Below, piece after piece: positions 48,283-58,338 of a DNA stretch of 64,000 bases. This DNA comes from Trueperella sp. (GTDB lineage Bacteria; Actinomycetota; Actinomycetes; Actinomycetales; Actinomycetaceae): positions 214,491-278,490 of the forward strand of contig JAUNLU010000003.1 of NCBI GenBank assembly GCA_030532125.1, written 5' to 3'. The notes under the pieces are model-generated. The model was given only the letters and a program-made list of their open reading frames with translations, had not been told where the DNA came from and ran no database searches. Each line of letters starts with the position of its first letter. Within the stretch, counting starts at the first letter, position 1. The translations under genes and the position numbers were made by a program.

Positions 48283-50376
48283 TCAGCCTTTCTTAATGAA
48301 TCCGGCATCTAGAATGCCAACTAAGTTTTCAATACGTTCTTCATGCGTGCGCCCCAGCGAATCCGGGACGATGGTGTTGGTAAGGGAAATACCATCCAGT
48401 GCATCGGTGTAATCGAGTTTACTCACTGACAGCATCGAAGCGAGCATGCCGTGGGTGTCCGCGCCATTTGCCGGATTTGCGCCCGGAGCAAATGGAGTAC
48501 CAGCCCGGTGCCCACACGGGAAGCTGCCCGTATTGCGGCCATAGACCACATTAGAGGTAATAGTCAGTACCGATTGGGTGGGGATGGCGTTGCGATACAT
48601 CGGAATCTCAGAAATCTTCGACATAATCGTATGCACGATGGTGGCCGCAATATCATCTGCGCGGTCGTCGTCATTGCCATAGCGCGGGAAGTCACCCTCG
48701 GTAATGTAGTCCACGATCAGGCCGGAATCGTCCCGCACTGGAGTCACAGTGGCGTATTTAATTGCCGAAAGCGAGTCCGCCACAATGGAAAGCCCGGCAA
48801 TGCCACAGCCCATTGTGCGCACAATATCGGTGTCATGTAGCGCCATTTCCATTGCTTCATAGGCGTAACGGTCATGGCAGTAATGGATGATATTTAGCGC
48901 TTCCACATAGGTGCCTACCACCCAGTCGAGCATATCTTCGTACCGGCTCCACACATCGTCAAAGTCGAGCGGGCCGTCGCCTTGCACCGGTTCGTAGCCC
49001 GAAACTACCTGTTTGCCAGAGACTTCATCCCGGCCCCCGTTGATCGCGTACAGCAAGGATTTAGCGGCATTCACCCGGGCACCGAAGAACTGCATCTGCT
49101 TACCTACCGACATCGGCGAGACACAGCAAGCAATCGCGGCGTCGTCTCCCCACCGATCTCGGATCTGGGTATCAGCTTCGTACTGGATCGACGACGTCGT
49201 AATTGAGATTTCGGCGCAGAACTTCTTGTACCCCTCAGGCAGTTTTTCGTTCCAGAAAATCGTGATATTTGGTTCTGGAGCGGGTCCCAAGTTGACCAAG
49301 GTCTGGAGCAAGCGGAAGGAGGTCTTAGTTACCAGGGTGCGACCATCATTACCGAAACCGCCATCCGACCAGGTAGCCCAGTACGGGTCGCCCGAGAAGA
49401 TTTGATCGTAGGCTTCGGTACGCAAGAACCGCACGATACGCAGCTTGATAACCAGTGCGTCGATAATTTCTTGGGCACCTTCTTCATCCAGGATGCCGCG
49501 GGCAAAATCCCGTTCAAAGTAGATATCGAAGAATGCTGAGAGCCGACCAAAGCTCATGGCGGCGCCATCTTGGGACTTAATCGAACCGAGGTAGCCGAAG
49601 TAGGTCCACTGCACAGCTTCTTGGGCGGTGCGCGCCGGGCGGGAGATATCGAAACCGTATCCCGCCGCCATATTCTTCAGTTTGGTTAGTGCCTGGATCT
49701 GCGCGGCGATTTCTTCGCGATCACGCGCCCAGTCCTCGCTGAACGGCTTAGCAGCATTTATTGCTCGGTCCAGCTCTTTTTCTGCAATCAACCGGTCTAC
49801 ACCATAAAGCGCTACCCGGCGGTAGTCCCCAATGATGCGCCCTCGACCATAGGCATCTGGCAGCCCGGTAATGATATGAGAGGAACGCGCCGCCCGGATG
49901 CGCGGCGTATAGATGCTAAATACCGCTTCATTGTGGGTCTTGCGGTACTTGGTGAAGATGTCTTTGACCTGTGGATCTGGTTCCTTGCCGGCTTCCCGCA
50001 ATGCAGCTTCCACCATGCGCCAGCCACCCTGTGGCATCATGGCGCGCTTCAACGGAGTATCGGTCTGCAAGCCGACGATTACGTCGTCATCTTCCGAAAT
50101 ATAACCTGGCGGGAAAGCGTCCACATCTGCTGGAATCTGCGTGTCGACGTCGTACACTCGCTGCCGGCGTTCCACCGAAAGATACTTTTCTTCCAGGGTC
50201 TGCCAAGTGCGCAGAGTTTTTTCAGTTGGTCCGGCTAAGAATTCACTATCCCCTTCGTAGGGGGTGTAGTTCTTCTGGATGAAATCCCGGACGTCAATCC
50301 GATCATTCCAGTTACCAGCAACAAATCCATCCCATTCAGCGATCTTTGAAACAGAATCGGGCGCGATAGTCGTCAA
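48283..50376 (-). CDS. pflB: pyruvate formate-lyase catalytic core lacking the glycyl-radical domain
   Basis: Formate C-acetyltransferase core of 697 residues, against 760 in E. coli. It aligns from [16 protein letters not shown] and [15 protein letters not shown] through the catalytic Cys417-Cys418 pair ([14 protein letters not shown]). It then stops at [14 protein letters not shown], just where the E. coli chain continues into its radical domain. The radical-bearing RVSGYA motif is encoded by the next gene. The start is TTG at 50374-50376, six bases after AGAGGAG; 22 open codons upstream are not used. The chain has no frameshift or nonsense signs within it. Confidence 0.93.
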   Translation of the reverse strand: MTTIAPDSVSKIAEWDGFVAGNWNDRIDVRDFIQKNYTPYEGDSEFLAGPTEKTLRTWQTLEEKYLSVERRQRVYDVDTQIPADVDAFPPGYISEDDDVIVGLQTDTPLKRAMMPQGGWRMVEAALREAGKEPDPQVKDIFTKYRKTHNEAVFSIYTPRIRAARSSHIITGLPDAYGRGRIIGDYRRVALYGVDRLIAEKELDRAINAAKPFSEDWARDREEIAAQIQALTKLKNMAAGYGFDISRPARTAQEAVQWTYFGYLGSIKSQDGAAMSFGRLSAFFDIYFERDFARGILDEEGAQEIIDALVIKLRIVRFLRTEAYDQIFSGDPYWATWSDGGFGNDGRTLVTKTSFRLLQTLVNLGPAPEPNITIFWNEKLPEGYKKFCAEISITTSSIQYEADTQIRDRWGDDAAIACCVSPMSVGKQMQFFGARVNAAKSLLYAINGGRDEVSGKQVVSGYEPVQGDGPLDFDDVWSRYEDMLDWVVGTYVEALNIIHYCHDRYAYEAMEMALHDTDIVRTMGCGIAGLSIVADSLSAIKYATVTPVRDDSGLIVDYITEGDFPRYGNDDDRADDIAATIVHTIMSKISEIPMYRNAIPTQSVLTITSNVVYGRNTGSFPCGHRAGTPFAPGANPANGADTHGMLASMLSVSKLDYTDALDGISLTNTIVPDSLGRTHEERIENLVGILDAGFIKKG

Positions 50377-50591
50377 CAAATACTCCTCTAATGCTAGGCA
50401 CCAGATGTGCGGGCATAGAGCTGGTTGCTCCGTGATGATCATAAGCCGGAAAAAGGCGAAAATCAGGATGAGATAACAGGCTCACACTAATAGGGAACGC
50501 ATTTTTCCGGTGCAGACCGCGGGCATCGTTGATAAGACGCCAATCGCAGAATTTTCTGCTCAAAAAGTGAGCTTGGGCACGGTGTGCCAAT

Positions 50592-50626
50592 CCGGACTTT
50601 TCCGCTCTGGGAAGTGAAAAGCCCGG
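50592..50626 (-). terminator. hairpin downstream of ilvE
   Basis: An 11-bp stem with one mismatch (CCGGACTTTTC / GAAAAGCCCGG) lies 35 bp past the ilvE stop and before the pfl promoter region (50377-50590). The T-tract is within the stem, so its strength is uncertain. Confidence 0.5.
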
Positions 50627-50661
50627 GTCAGCAACTTCAAAGTTTTAGGTAAAGAATCCCC

Positions 50662-51801
50662 TTAGGCAATCTGGTAGAGCCACCCGAATCGATCCGGAGT
50701 TCTGCCGAGTTGGATATCAGTTATGCCTTGGTAGATTCTCCTGGTCATTTCCCCCACTGGAACAGTGACGTCGAATCCAGCACCAGCCAGGCGGCCAATT
50801 GCCGTAATAACTGCAGCAGTACCGCATGCGAACATTTCTGCTACTTCCCCAGATTCAATCCCCGCAACCAGATCGCTTAGCTTTATCGGCATTTCGGTTA
50901 CCGTAACGCCCTGATCCGCCAAGTAGTCCATGATGGCCGAACGGGTGCCGCCAGGCAAAATATTTCCGCTCAGTGCTGGGGTACGCACAGACCCATCCCG
51001 CATAACCACAAACACATTCATCCCACCGAGCTCATCGATAGTTTCATTATTGGCGGCATCGAGGAACAGCACTTCATCGAAGCCATTTTCGGCAGCACGT
51101 ACTTTCGGCAGCAGTGAAGCCGCATAGTTTCCGGCAGTTTTGGCTGCCCCGGTCCCCCCAGGCCCAGCGCGATGGTATTCCTGATCAACCCATACCGCTA
51201 TCGGTGAGAACCCCTTGGCGAAGTACGGACCGGACGGTGATGCGATTACGTAGTATTCGTAATTACGTGCCGCCCGGATCCCCAGGAATGGTTCCGTTGC
51301 CACTACGAATGGACGCAGGTAAAGCGAAGAACCCGGCTCAGCCGGCACCCATCGAGCATCAGCACGTACCAGCCCAACGATTGAAGCCAGGAAGTCATCC
51401 ACTGGCAGTTCCGGGATGGCCATCCGGCGGGCGGAAGCATTGAGCCGCACTGCGTTATACCCCGGGCGGAAAGTCCAGATGGAGCCATCGTCATGTCGAT
51501 ATGCTTTCAATCCCTCGAAAACTTCTTGACCGTAGTGCAGTACTGCAGCCGCAGGCGAAATCGCAATCGGTCCATACGGGGTAATAGTTTGCCCGTGCCA
51601 ACCTTTGCCATGATCCCAGCGCGCATAAGCCATATAGTCCGTAAATACTTCACCAAACCGCAGATTTGACATTGCTTCCTGGTATTGTGCCGCAGTGCGA
51701 GCGGCATCGTTCGGTACCAACGTGAAACGTGCGGCTACCTCATCAGCCGGTAAAAGTGGAGCCGCAGCTTCTTGTTCTAGTTCGGTACGTTGCCGATCCA
51801 T
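50662..51801 (-). CDS. ilvE: branched-chain amino-acid aminotransferase
   Basis: IlvE catalyses the last step of Leu, Ile and Val synthesis. The 379 residues show the class-IV aminotransferase pattern with PLP Lys221 in GGTGAAKTAGNYAAS, FEGLKAYRHDDG near 95 and the ELGGMNVFVV segment near 258. Length is typical of the longer actinobacterial form. The ATG has AGGAAGG upstream. It is the last gene of ilvB-ilvN-ilvC-leuB-ilvE, 32 bp after leuB. Confidence 0.95.
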   Translation of the reverse strand: MDRQRTELEQEAAAPLLPADEVAARFTLVPNDAARTAAQYQEAMSNLRFGEVFTDYMAYARWDHGKGWHGQTITPYGPIAISPAAAVLHYGQEVFEGLKAYRHDDGSIWTFRPGYNAVRLNASARRMAIPELPVDDFLASIVGLVRADARWVPAEPGSSLYLRPFVVATEPFLGIRAARNYEYYVIASPSGPYFAKGFSPIAVWVDQEYHRAGPGGTGAAKTAGNYAASLLPKVRAAENGFDEVLFLDAANNETIDELGGMNVFVVMRDGSVRTPALSGNILPGGTRSAIMDYLADQGVTVTEMPIKLSDLVAGIESGEVAEMFACGTAAVITAIGRLAGAGFDVTVPVGEMTRRIYQGITDIQLGRTPDRFGWLYQIA

Positions 51802-51833
51802 TATTTGCCTTCCTTTGCGTTAGTTATTCACAG

Positions 51834-52889
51834 CTAGTTAGCTTTTAATGCAGCAGCGATATTTTCCGCCACTGCTGCACCTACTTCACTGGTATTGCGC
51901 TTAGCAGACGCCGGGTCAGCTGCCCGGTATGCCATCTCAGTGGCAACAGCTTGGCGCACCACTTGGGCGGCGCGTTTTTCCCCCAAGTGATCCAGCATGA
52001 GTGCGGTAGAAGATATCGCCGCAATAGGATCAGCTTTGCCGGTGCCGGCAATGTCTGGCGCCGATCCGTGCACCGGCTCAAACATTGACGGGAAAGCGCC
52101 GTCGGGGTTGATGTTCCCCGACGCCGCCAAACCGATTCCGCCGGTTACCGCTCCGGCTTCATCGGTGAGGATGTCACCGAATAGGTTATCGGTGACGATC
52201 ACATCAAACTGCCCGGGATCCACCACCAACGCAATTGTGGCGGCATCAACGTGCAGGTAGTTAGTTTCCACTGCGGGGAATTCTGCGCCAACTTCGGTAA
52301 CTATCCGTTGCCACAGTTTCCCAGCATGCACTAATACATTGTGCTTGTGCACTAAGGTGAGCTTGCCGCGGCGGGCAGCTGCTTGGGCAAAGGCGTAGCG
52401 CACTACGCGCTCCACTCCAAAAGCGGTATTCTGCGAAACTTCGGTGGCCACCTCGTGTGGCGTACCAGCACGCATGGATCCACCCGTGCCGACGTACAGC
52501 CCCTCAGTTCCTTCCCGCACTACCAAGAAATCTATTTCTCCTGGATGCGCCAACGGCGTCGGAACTCCTGGGTAATACTGGGCCGGACGCAGATTTACAT
52601 AGTGGTCAAAATCAAACCGCAGTTTCAGCAGTAATCCACGCTCCAGCAGCCCCGACGGCAAGGCGGGATGCCCAACTGCTCCCAACAAAATCGCATCTTT
52701 TTGGGCAATATCTTGCTGCTCTGCCGCGGGCAGTACCTCTCCAGTGCGCTGATAGCGGGCAGCGCCTAGGTCATATTCGGTGATCTGGAAATCAACCAGG
52801 CCGTGGAGCGCATCCAGCGCCGCGAGCGCCTGCGCCACAACTTCCGGCCCAACTCCATCACCCGGGATGACTGCCAGATTTACCGCCAT
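51834..52889 (-). CDS. leuB: 3-isopropylmalate dehydrogenase
   Basis: LeuB oxidises 3-isopropylmalate in leucine synthesis. The 351 residues contain [26 protein letters not shown], the catalytic Lys in [25 protein letters not shown] and [19 protein letters not shown]. It is of the shorter actinobacterial type. It sits between ilvC and ilvE; leuA, leuC and leuD are not in the window. Confidence 0.95.
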   Translation of the reverse strand: MAVNLAVIPGDGVGPEVVAQALAALDALHGLVDFQITEYDLGAARYQRTGEVLPAAEQQDIAQKDAILLGAVGHPALPSGLLERGLLLKLRFDFDHYVNLRPAQYYPGVPTPLAHPGEIDFLVVREGTEGLYVGTGGSMRAGTPHEVATEVSQNTAFGVERVVRYAFAQAAARRGKLTLVHKHNVLVHAGKLWQRIVTEVGAEFPAVETNYLHVDAATIALVVDPGQFDVIVTDNLFGDILTDEAGAVTGGIGLAASGNINPDGAFPSMFEPVHGSAPDIAGTGKADPIAAISSTALMLDHLGEKRAAQVVRQAVATEMAYRAADPASAKRNTSEVGAAVAENIAAALKAN

Positions 52890-52943
52890 AACCTAGACCT
52901 TTCCATTTAATACATGTTGGGCAGTGCTGCTAGCGCAATAGCG

Positions 52944-54008
<1,065 letters not shown>

Positions 54009-54026
54009 TTAGTTGGTATTCCAGCG

Positions 54027-54054
54027 CTGTGTCAGACGTGCGAGCTGAGCACAG
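54027..54054 (-). other. intercistronic hairpin ilvN-ilvC
   Basis: A stem of 9 bp with one bulged base (CTGTGTCAG / CTGAGCACAG) lies in the 96-bp gap between ilvN and ilvC. No T-run is present, so an RNA-processing or partial-termination element is more likely than a full terminator. Confidence 0.4.
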
Positions 54055-54065
54055 TTAATTTCGTA

Positions 54066-54596
54066 TTAGGCGCGGCGCAGTGCGAACTCGGCGGAGACTT
54101 TCTCACTCATTGAGCGAGCACCCCGCCCAATTGCCACCGTTCCCGACTGCACAATTTCCTTGACGCCATAGGGTTCTAGCGCATTGAGCAGGGCTTTGAT
54201 CTTATTTTCATCGCCAGTAGCTTCAATAGTTACCGCATCTGGCACTACATCCACTACCCGCGCCCGGAACAGCTCCACCACTTGGATAACGTTGGTCCGC
54301 GTGGCGTCGTCTGCCTTTACTTTGACCATGAGCAGCTCACGCTGCACTGCAGTTTCTGGTTCCAGCTGCACAATCTTGATCACATTAACCAGCTTGTTTA
54401 GCTGCTTATTTACCTGTTCGAGCGGGAGGTTTTCCGCGTCTATTACCAAGGTAATCCGGGACAGCTCCGGGTGCTCGGTTGGCCCCACAGCTAGTGAATG
54501 GATATTAAATGAGCGACGCGCAAATAGACCCGCAACTCGAGCCAGCACGCCAGGCTTATTTTCCACCAATACGGAAAGGGTATGGCGAGTATTCAT
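54066..54596 (-). CDS. ilvN: acetolactate synthase small (regulatory) subunit
   Basis: IlvN confers valine feedback on acetohydroxyacid synthase. The ATG at 54594-54596 (MNTRHTLSVLVENKPGVLARVAGLF) gives 176 residues with an N-terminal ACT domain (1-80) and the usual C-terminal domain ending in GRGARSMSEKVSAEFALRRA. The frame is open upstream but overlaps ilvB. The gap to ilvB is 1 bp. Confidence 0.95.
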   Translation of the reverse strand: MNTRHTLSVLVENKPGVLARVAGLFARRSFNIHSLAVGPTEHPELSRITLVIDAENLPLEQVNKQLNKLVNVIKIVQLEPETAVQRELLMVKVKADDATRTNVIQVVELFRARVVDVVPDAVTIEATGDENKIKALLNALEPYGVKEIVQSGTVAIGRGARSMSEKVSAEFALRRA

Positions 54597-54597
54597 G

Positions 54598-56418
54598 TCA
54601 GTCCTCATCTTCGTGTTTCGGGCGCAGGTCGCGCGCATACAAAATTTCATCGTTAGAAACCCCAGCCGGCACCATCGGCCACACCATGGCATCTGGCGAA
54701 ACTACGAAGTCCACCACAACTGGGCGGTCATTTTCGGCCATCGCCGCTTCAATTGCAGCATCAACTTCGCTCGGGTCAGTCACGGTTATTCCTAGACACC
54801 CGTAGGCTTCAGCCAATTTAGCGAAATCGGGGATATGCACGGTGCCAAATCCGGTATTCAGATCGGAGTGCGAGTAGCGCCCGTCGTAGAACAAGTTCTG
54901 CCACTGGCGCACCATCCCCAGCGAGGAATTATTTATTATCGCCACTTTGATCGGGATGTTATTCAGCGAGCAGGTTGCCAGTTCTTGCCCAGTCATTTGG
55001 AAGGAGCCGTCGCCGTCAATACACCACACCGTACGGTCAGGATTGCCCACTTTCGCCCCCATGGCGGATGGGACGCCATATCCCATGGTGCCGGCCCCGC
55101 CCGAGGTAATAAATTGCCGCGGGAATTCTAGACCTAGATACTGCTGTGCCCACATCTGATGTTGGCCGACGCCGGTGGTGAAGATGGCTTCTGGTGCCAG
55201 CTTTCCCAGTCGGGAGATAACGTACTGCGGGCTCATCAGCCCGTCTTCAGTTTCTTCGTAGCCGATTGGATACGTTTCTTTCAGGCGATCCAGGTACTCC
55301 CACCACTGCCGCATATCCGGCTTGCCGTACTGGTCGTAGGCTGCATCCAGTTCAGCGTTTATCTCAGCGATAGTTTGTTTGACATCGCCCACAATTGGCA
55401 CCTGCACAGCACGGTTCTTCCCAATCTCGGCGGGGTCGACATCTGCGTGGATAACCTGTGCGTCTGGCGCAAATCCATCCACTGTGCCGGTGACGCGGTC
55501 GTCGAACCGAGCCCCGAGAGCCACAATCAGATCTGCTTTCTGCATCGCAGCTACCGCCGGCACTGTACCGTGCATTCCGGGCATGCCCAGATTGCGTGGG
55601 TCGGAATCAGGGAATGCCCCGCGCGCCGTCAACGTGGTCACTACTGGAATATTGGATTTTTCAACCAGCTCAGCCAGTTCTGGGGCAGCATCGGCCAAGA
55701 TGACGCCGCCGCCCACGTAGAGCACCGGGCGCTGCGCCGTAGTTATCACCCGCGCCGCTTCCCGCACTTGCCGCGCATTAGGCTTGGTCTGCGGTAGATA
55801 ACCCGGCAGATCAGTCACGGGAGGCCAGACAAATTCACATTCATCATTCTGGGCCGACTTGGTGATATCTACCAGCACTGGGCCCGGGCGTCCGGAAGAT
55901 GCTATGTGGAAAGCTTCGGCAATTCGCGCCGGAATTTCATTGGCGTCCGTAATCAAAAAGGAATGCTTAACTAGCGGCATCGTAGCGCCGATAATATCTG
56001 CTTCCTGGAAAGCATCAGTGCCGATCATCGAGGCGGCAACCTGACCAGTTATCGCCACCATCGGAGTGGAGTCCAAATTAGCAGTGAGCAGACTCGTCAC
56101 CAAATTAGTGGCTCCTGGGCCCGAAGTAGCCACGCAGACGCCGACTTTCCCAGTGGAGCGGGCGTAACCTTCAGCGGCGTGCCCCGCGCCTTGCTCGTGG
56201 CGCACCAAGATATGGCGCACTTTCTTTGAGGCGAACAGCGCGTCATAAATCGGAAGCGACGCTCCGCCCGGCAGACCGAATACCTCAGTTACCCCCAGCT
56301 CTTCCAGTGAGCGGATGAGCGCCGGTGCACCGGTGGACTTTTCCCGAATAACCTTGCCAGGCTCTCGGGTTGCCCGCGCGGCGGCAGCCAGCTCAGCAGG
56401 TGTGGGCGGTTTAGCCAT
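54598..56418 (-). CDS. ilvB: acetolactate synthase large (catalytic) subunit
   Basis: A ThDP- and FAD-dependent enzyme making acetolactate and acetohydroxybutyrate, the first shared step of Val/Leu/Ile synthesis. The 606 residues show the ThDP-activating Glu in [16 protein letters not shown] near 84, [14 protein letters not shown], and the [19 protein letters not shown] ThDP-Mg motif near 465-485. The ATG follows AGGAGGAAAG. It is the first structural gene of the ilvBNC-leuB-ilvE operon, 35 bp after the attenuator terminator's T-run. Confidence 0.97.
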   Translation of the reverse strand: MAKPPTPAELAAAARATREPGKVIREKSTGAPALIRSLEELGVTEVFGLPGGASLPIYDALFASKKVRHILVRHEQGAGHAAEGYARSTGKVGVCVATSGPGATNLVTSLLTANLDSTPMVAITGQVAASMIGTDAFQEADIIGATMPLVKHSFLITDANEIPARIAEAFHIASSGRPGPVLVDITKSAQNDECEFVWPPVTDLPGYLPQTKPNARQVREAARVITTAQRPVLYVGGGVILADAAPELAELVEKSNIPVVTTLTARGAFPDSDPRNLGMPGMHGTVPAVAAMQKADLIVALGARFDDRVTGTVDGFAPDAQVIHADVDPAEIGKNRAVQVPIVGDVKQTIAEINAELDAAYDQYGKPDMRQWWEYLDRLKETYPIGYEETEDGLMSPQYVISRLGKLAPEAIFTTGVGQHQMWAQQYLGLEFPRQFITSGGAGTMGYGVPSAMGAKVGNPDRTVWCIDGDGSFQMTGQELATCSLNNIPIKVAIINNSSLGMVRQWQNLFYDGRYSHSDLNTGFGTVHIPDFAKLAEAYGCLGITVTDPSEVDAAIEAAMAENDRPVVVDFVVSPDAMVWPMVPAGVSNDEILYARDLRPKHEDED

Positions 56419-56453
56419 CTTTCCTCCTATCGGACTGTTTTCTTACCCCTAAT

Positions 56454-56482
56454 AAAAAAGCCCCTCAATTGCATTGAGGGGC
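56454..56482 (-). terminator. ilv attenuator terminator
   Basis: A perfect 10-bp stem (minus strand GCCCCTCAAT / ATTGAGGGGC, loop of 3) followed by six T (A-run at 56454-56459). It lies between the leader peptide and ilvB, so it must be read through for the operon to be expressed. Confidence 0.92.
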
Positions 56483-56512
56483 ACACCAGCGAGCAGCAGG
56501 TCAGCTGGTGTG
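56482..56512 (-). promoter_or_regulatory. ilv leader upstream hairpin (pause or competitor stem)
   Basis: A perfect 9-bp inverted repeat, CACACCAGC (56482-56490) and GCTGGTGTG (56504-56512). On the RNA its first arm covers the last codons of the leader peptide (His-Thr-Ser), and its second arm abuts and shares one base with the terminator stem. Ribosome position on the leader would decide whether it forms. Confidence 0.75.
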
Positions 56513-56539
56513 CGGTGTAATTACGAGGAGTACGATCAT
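56501..56539 (-). CDS. ilv operon leader peptide MIVLLVITPHTS
   Basis: A 12-codon frame: ATG at 56537-56539, then Ile-Val-Leu-Leu-Val-Ile, then Thr-Pro-His-Thr-Ser and TGA at 56501-56503. Six consecutive branched-chain codons immediately before a hairpin pair and a T-run terminator are the hallmark of ribosome-mediated attenuation. No ribosome-binding site is present, and the predicted transcription start is at or next to the ATG, so translation is probably leaderless. Confidence 0.88.
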   Translation of the reverse strand: MIVLLVITPHTS

Positions 56540-56546
56540 GGCTTTA

Positions 56547-56575
56547 ACAGTAATCGCGCGATTTTCCGACACCAA
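56547..56575 (-). promoter_or_regulatory. probable ilv operon promoter
   Basis: On the minus strand TTGGTG (56570-56575) and TACTGT (56547-56552) are spaced by 17 bp, placing the start of transcription at about the leader-peptide ATG. The -10 match is weak, so this is inferred from position. A DnaA-box-like TGTGGATAA lies just upstream at 56599-56607. Confidence 0.45.
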
Positions 56576-56750
56576 ATTTATTTCTGAAAATCTCACACTG
56601 TGGATAACAGTTTTACTTTGTGGACGGCGAACATGCAGCGAGATAAACAAACCCCCAGGTAGAGCAAGCAACACTGCAAACTGTGGCGTGCATCCCACCC
56701 CCTGCGCCAGCTGACCAGATCCGCTGGCAACCACCACACTTTCTCCTCAT

Positions 56751-56796
56751 AATTATGACGCCGAGCAGTGCTTGTGCCCCGCCCGGCGTCGTAATT
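56751..56796 (-). terminator. terminator-like hairpin after the EEP gene
   Basis: A 13-bp stem with one mismatch (AATTATGACGCCG / CGGCGTCGTAATT) and a 20-base loop lies 24 bp past the stop at 56821. No T-run on the minus strand. Confidence 0.55.
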
Positions 56797-56820
56797 ATTT
56801 AGTTGTTATCTACTGTTCTG

Positions 56821-57933
56821 TTATTTATCCGGCAACAGCTGGAAATCCATCGTAACCGGATTGTGGTCGGACCATTTGAATCCGGTATCCACCACGGACG
56901 CAGTTGCCACGCTGACGTTATTGGTAACCACAAAGCCGTCCACAGTCACCACAAAATCATCCGGGCCATACGGCCGATCGGCATTGCGGCACGAAGCTAC
57001 CGGATGCTCCGCATCAAATGGCGCAATTAATTTGACATCATCCGGAATAATTTGCGGCGGAATTGGAACCGCCCAGTTATCAGTAAGCGGTGGATGCCCA
57101 AAAATATCTGCCGAATCGCCCAATAGGTCCTTATTGAAATCTCCACCGGCAATCGCATAATTACCCTGTGCCAATTCTGCCTGCATATCCGCAAACAGTA
57201 GCTTCAACTGATTATTGGCAGTGTCTGGATTAGTGGTGTAGGCAGAAAGGTGCACGTTATAGATGAGTAGGTCTTTGCCACCAGCAACTGGTATGCGGTG
57301 CTTTACGTAGCAGCGATCCAAATCCATAAACTTGCTGAAACCCTCTTCAATCGGTAGCGAGCGCCGCGTCGCCTCAACTATCGGAAAATCAGAAGCGGTG
57401 AGAATGCCAGATTTATTTTTCCCATGGGGCTTACTAATTGGATAGAACAGATAGGCGCTGTCATAGTTAATGGCATAGGTGTAGTCGAACTGCGTCCCAG
57501 ATTTAGCTGCAGATTCTGCGCGGTTGGCACGCAGGCGATCCACAATGAGGTCACGTTCGTTTATTTTATGGCTCCGCGTCCCGGACAGATCAACCTCTTG
57601 GAACAGCATGATGTCAGCATTTTGGTCAGCTACCGCCTGAGTGGCACCACCTATATTCTGCTGCACGGCTTCCGGGGAGCGAGCGCGCGATTCTTCGCCG
57701 CCGTCCATAAAGAAGCTGTAATCATCGCTATACGCCCCAAATCCCATATTGGCTGAAGAAATCCGATAGTTCTGGCCAATCTGTACGCTTTCGCTGGCCG
57801 CCCCGGAGACCTCCAAGGCGAGGTTGTCCTCAATGCGGTCATACGACACAAAAACGTATGCCACATACCCCAGAACCACAGCCAAAACTGCGGCTAGTAC
57901 AATTCCAACTCCAGCCGCTATTTTCTTAACCAT
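56821..57933 (-). CDS. membrane-anchored endonuclease/exonuclease/phosphatase (EEP) family protein
   Basis: A 370-residue protein. Residues 5-29 form a hydrophobic N-terminal anchor or uncleaved signal (AGVGIVLAAVLAVVLGYVAYVFV), putting the rest outside the cell. The EEP (DNase I-like) fold shows the metal Glu in MLFQEVDLSG, NVHLSAY, AGGDFNKD and the terminal catalytic pair in WSDHNPVTM. Substrates in the family range from DNA to phosphoinositides and sphingomyelin, so the substrate is not known. The ATG at 57931-57933 is used; a single gene unit. Confidence 0.85.
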   Translation of the reverse strand: MVKKIAAGVGIVLAAVLAVVLGYVAYVFVSYDRIEDNLALEVSGAASESVQIGQNYRISSANMGFGAYSDDYSFFMDGGEESRARSPEAVQQNIGGATQAVADQNADIMLFQEVDLSGTRSHKINERDLIVDRLRANRAESAAKSGTQFDYTYAINYDSAYLFYPISKPHGKNKSGILTASDFPIVEATRRSLPIEEGFSKFMDLDRCYVKHRIPVAGGKDLLIYNVHLSAYTTNPDTANNQLKLLFADMQAELAQGNYAIAGGDFNKDLLGDSADIFGHPPLTDNWAVPIPPQIIPDDVKLIAPFDAEHPVASCRNADRPYGPDDFVVTVDGFVVTNNVSVATASVVDTGFKWSDHNPVTMDFQLLPDK

Positions 57934-58338
57934 ATTTCACCGCCTTTTACGCAAATAAGTTACTTTGTTTACCTGCTGTTAACTTTTCCTAGCAATATAC
58001 CCGCCGAGAAAAATCCCAAATAAGCATGGGATGTGAATCCCGCAATTGGCGCAAAGACGTCGCCCCGCCGTCTTATTAATGAAAAAAATTTCACCGCAGC
58101 CAGATTATGGGCCGGCAAAGCTGTGACTTGGGTCGCCATCCTCCGGCTTGGCAGACCGTCCATTTCGCTGATGACTTAACTGGAGTTAATCCATATCTCT
58201 CTAGTGGAATCGACATACTTGCAGGCTATCGAGTCGCTACTCAGTACCCCTTTAGGACCTACGGTGGTATAACAGAGCTAACACTTGTGCGGAGGTAGGC
58301 ACAGCCGCCAAGTATCTCTAACAGGAAGGACTCACCCG
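57934..58338. other. divergent region upstream of the sugar ABC operon
   Basis: A 405-bp gap that must contain the promoters of the EEP gene (minus) and the binding-protein gene (plus). A TATAAC box near 58268 lies about 70 bp before the binding-protein start but has no good -35 partner. No RNA gene or clear operator was recognised. Confidence 0.45.

Noticed and set aside
48278-48308. The short pfl radical-domain gene as a sequencing frameshift of one fused pflB
   Set aside because: The break comes with a clean stop, a ribosome-binding site, an ATG and 25 extra residues not found in fused PflB. A single indel would not create these. It remains the main alternative until relatives are compared.
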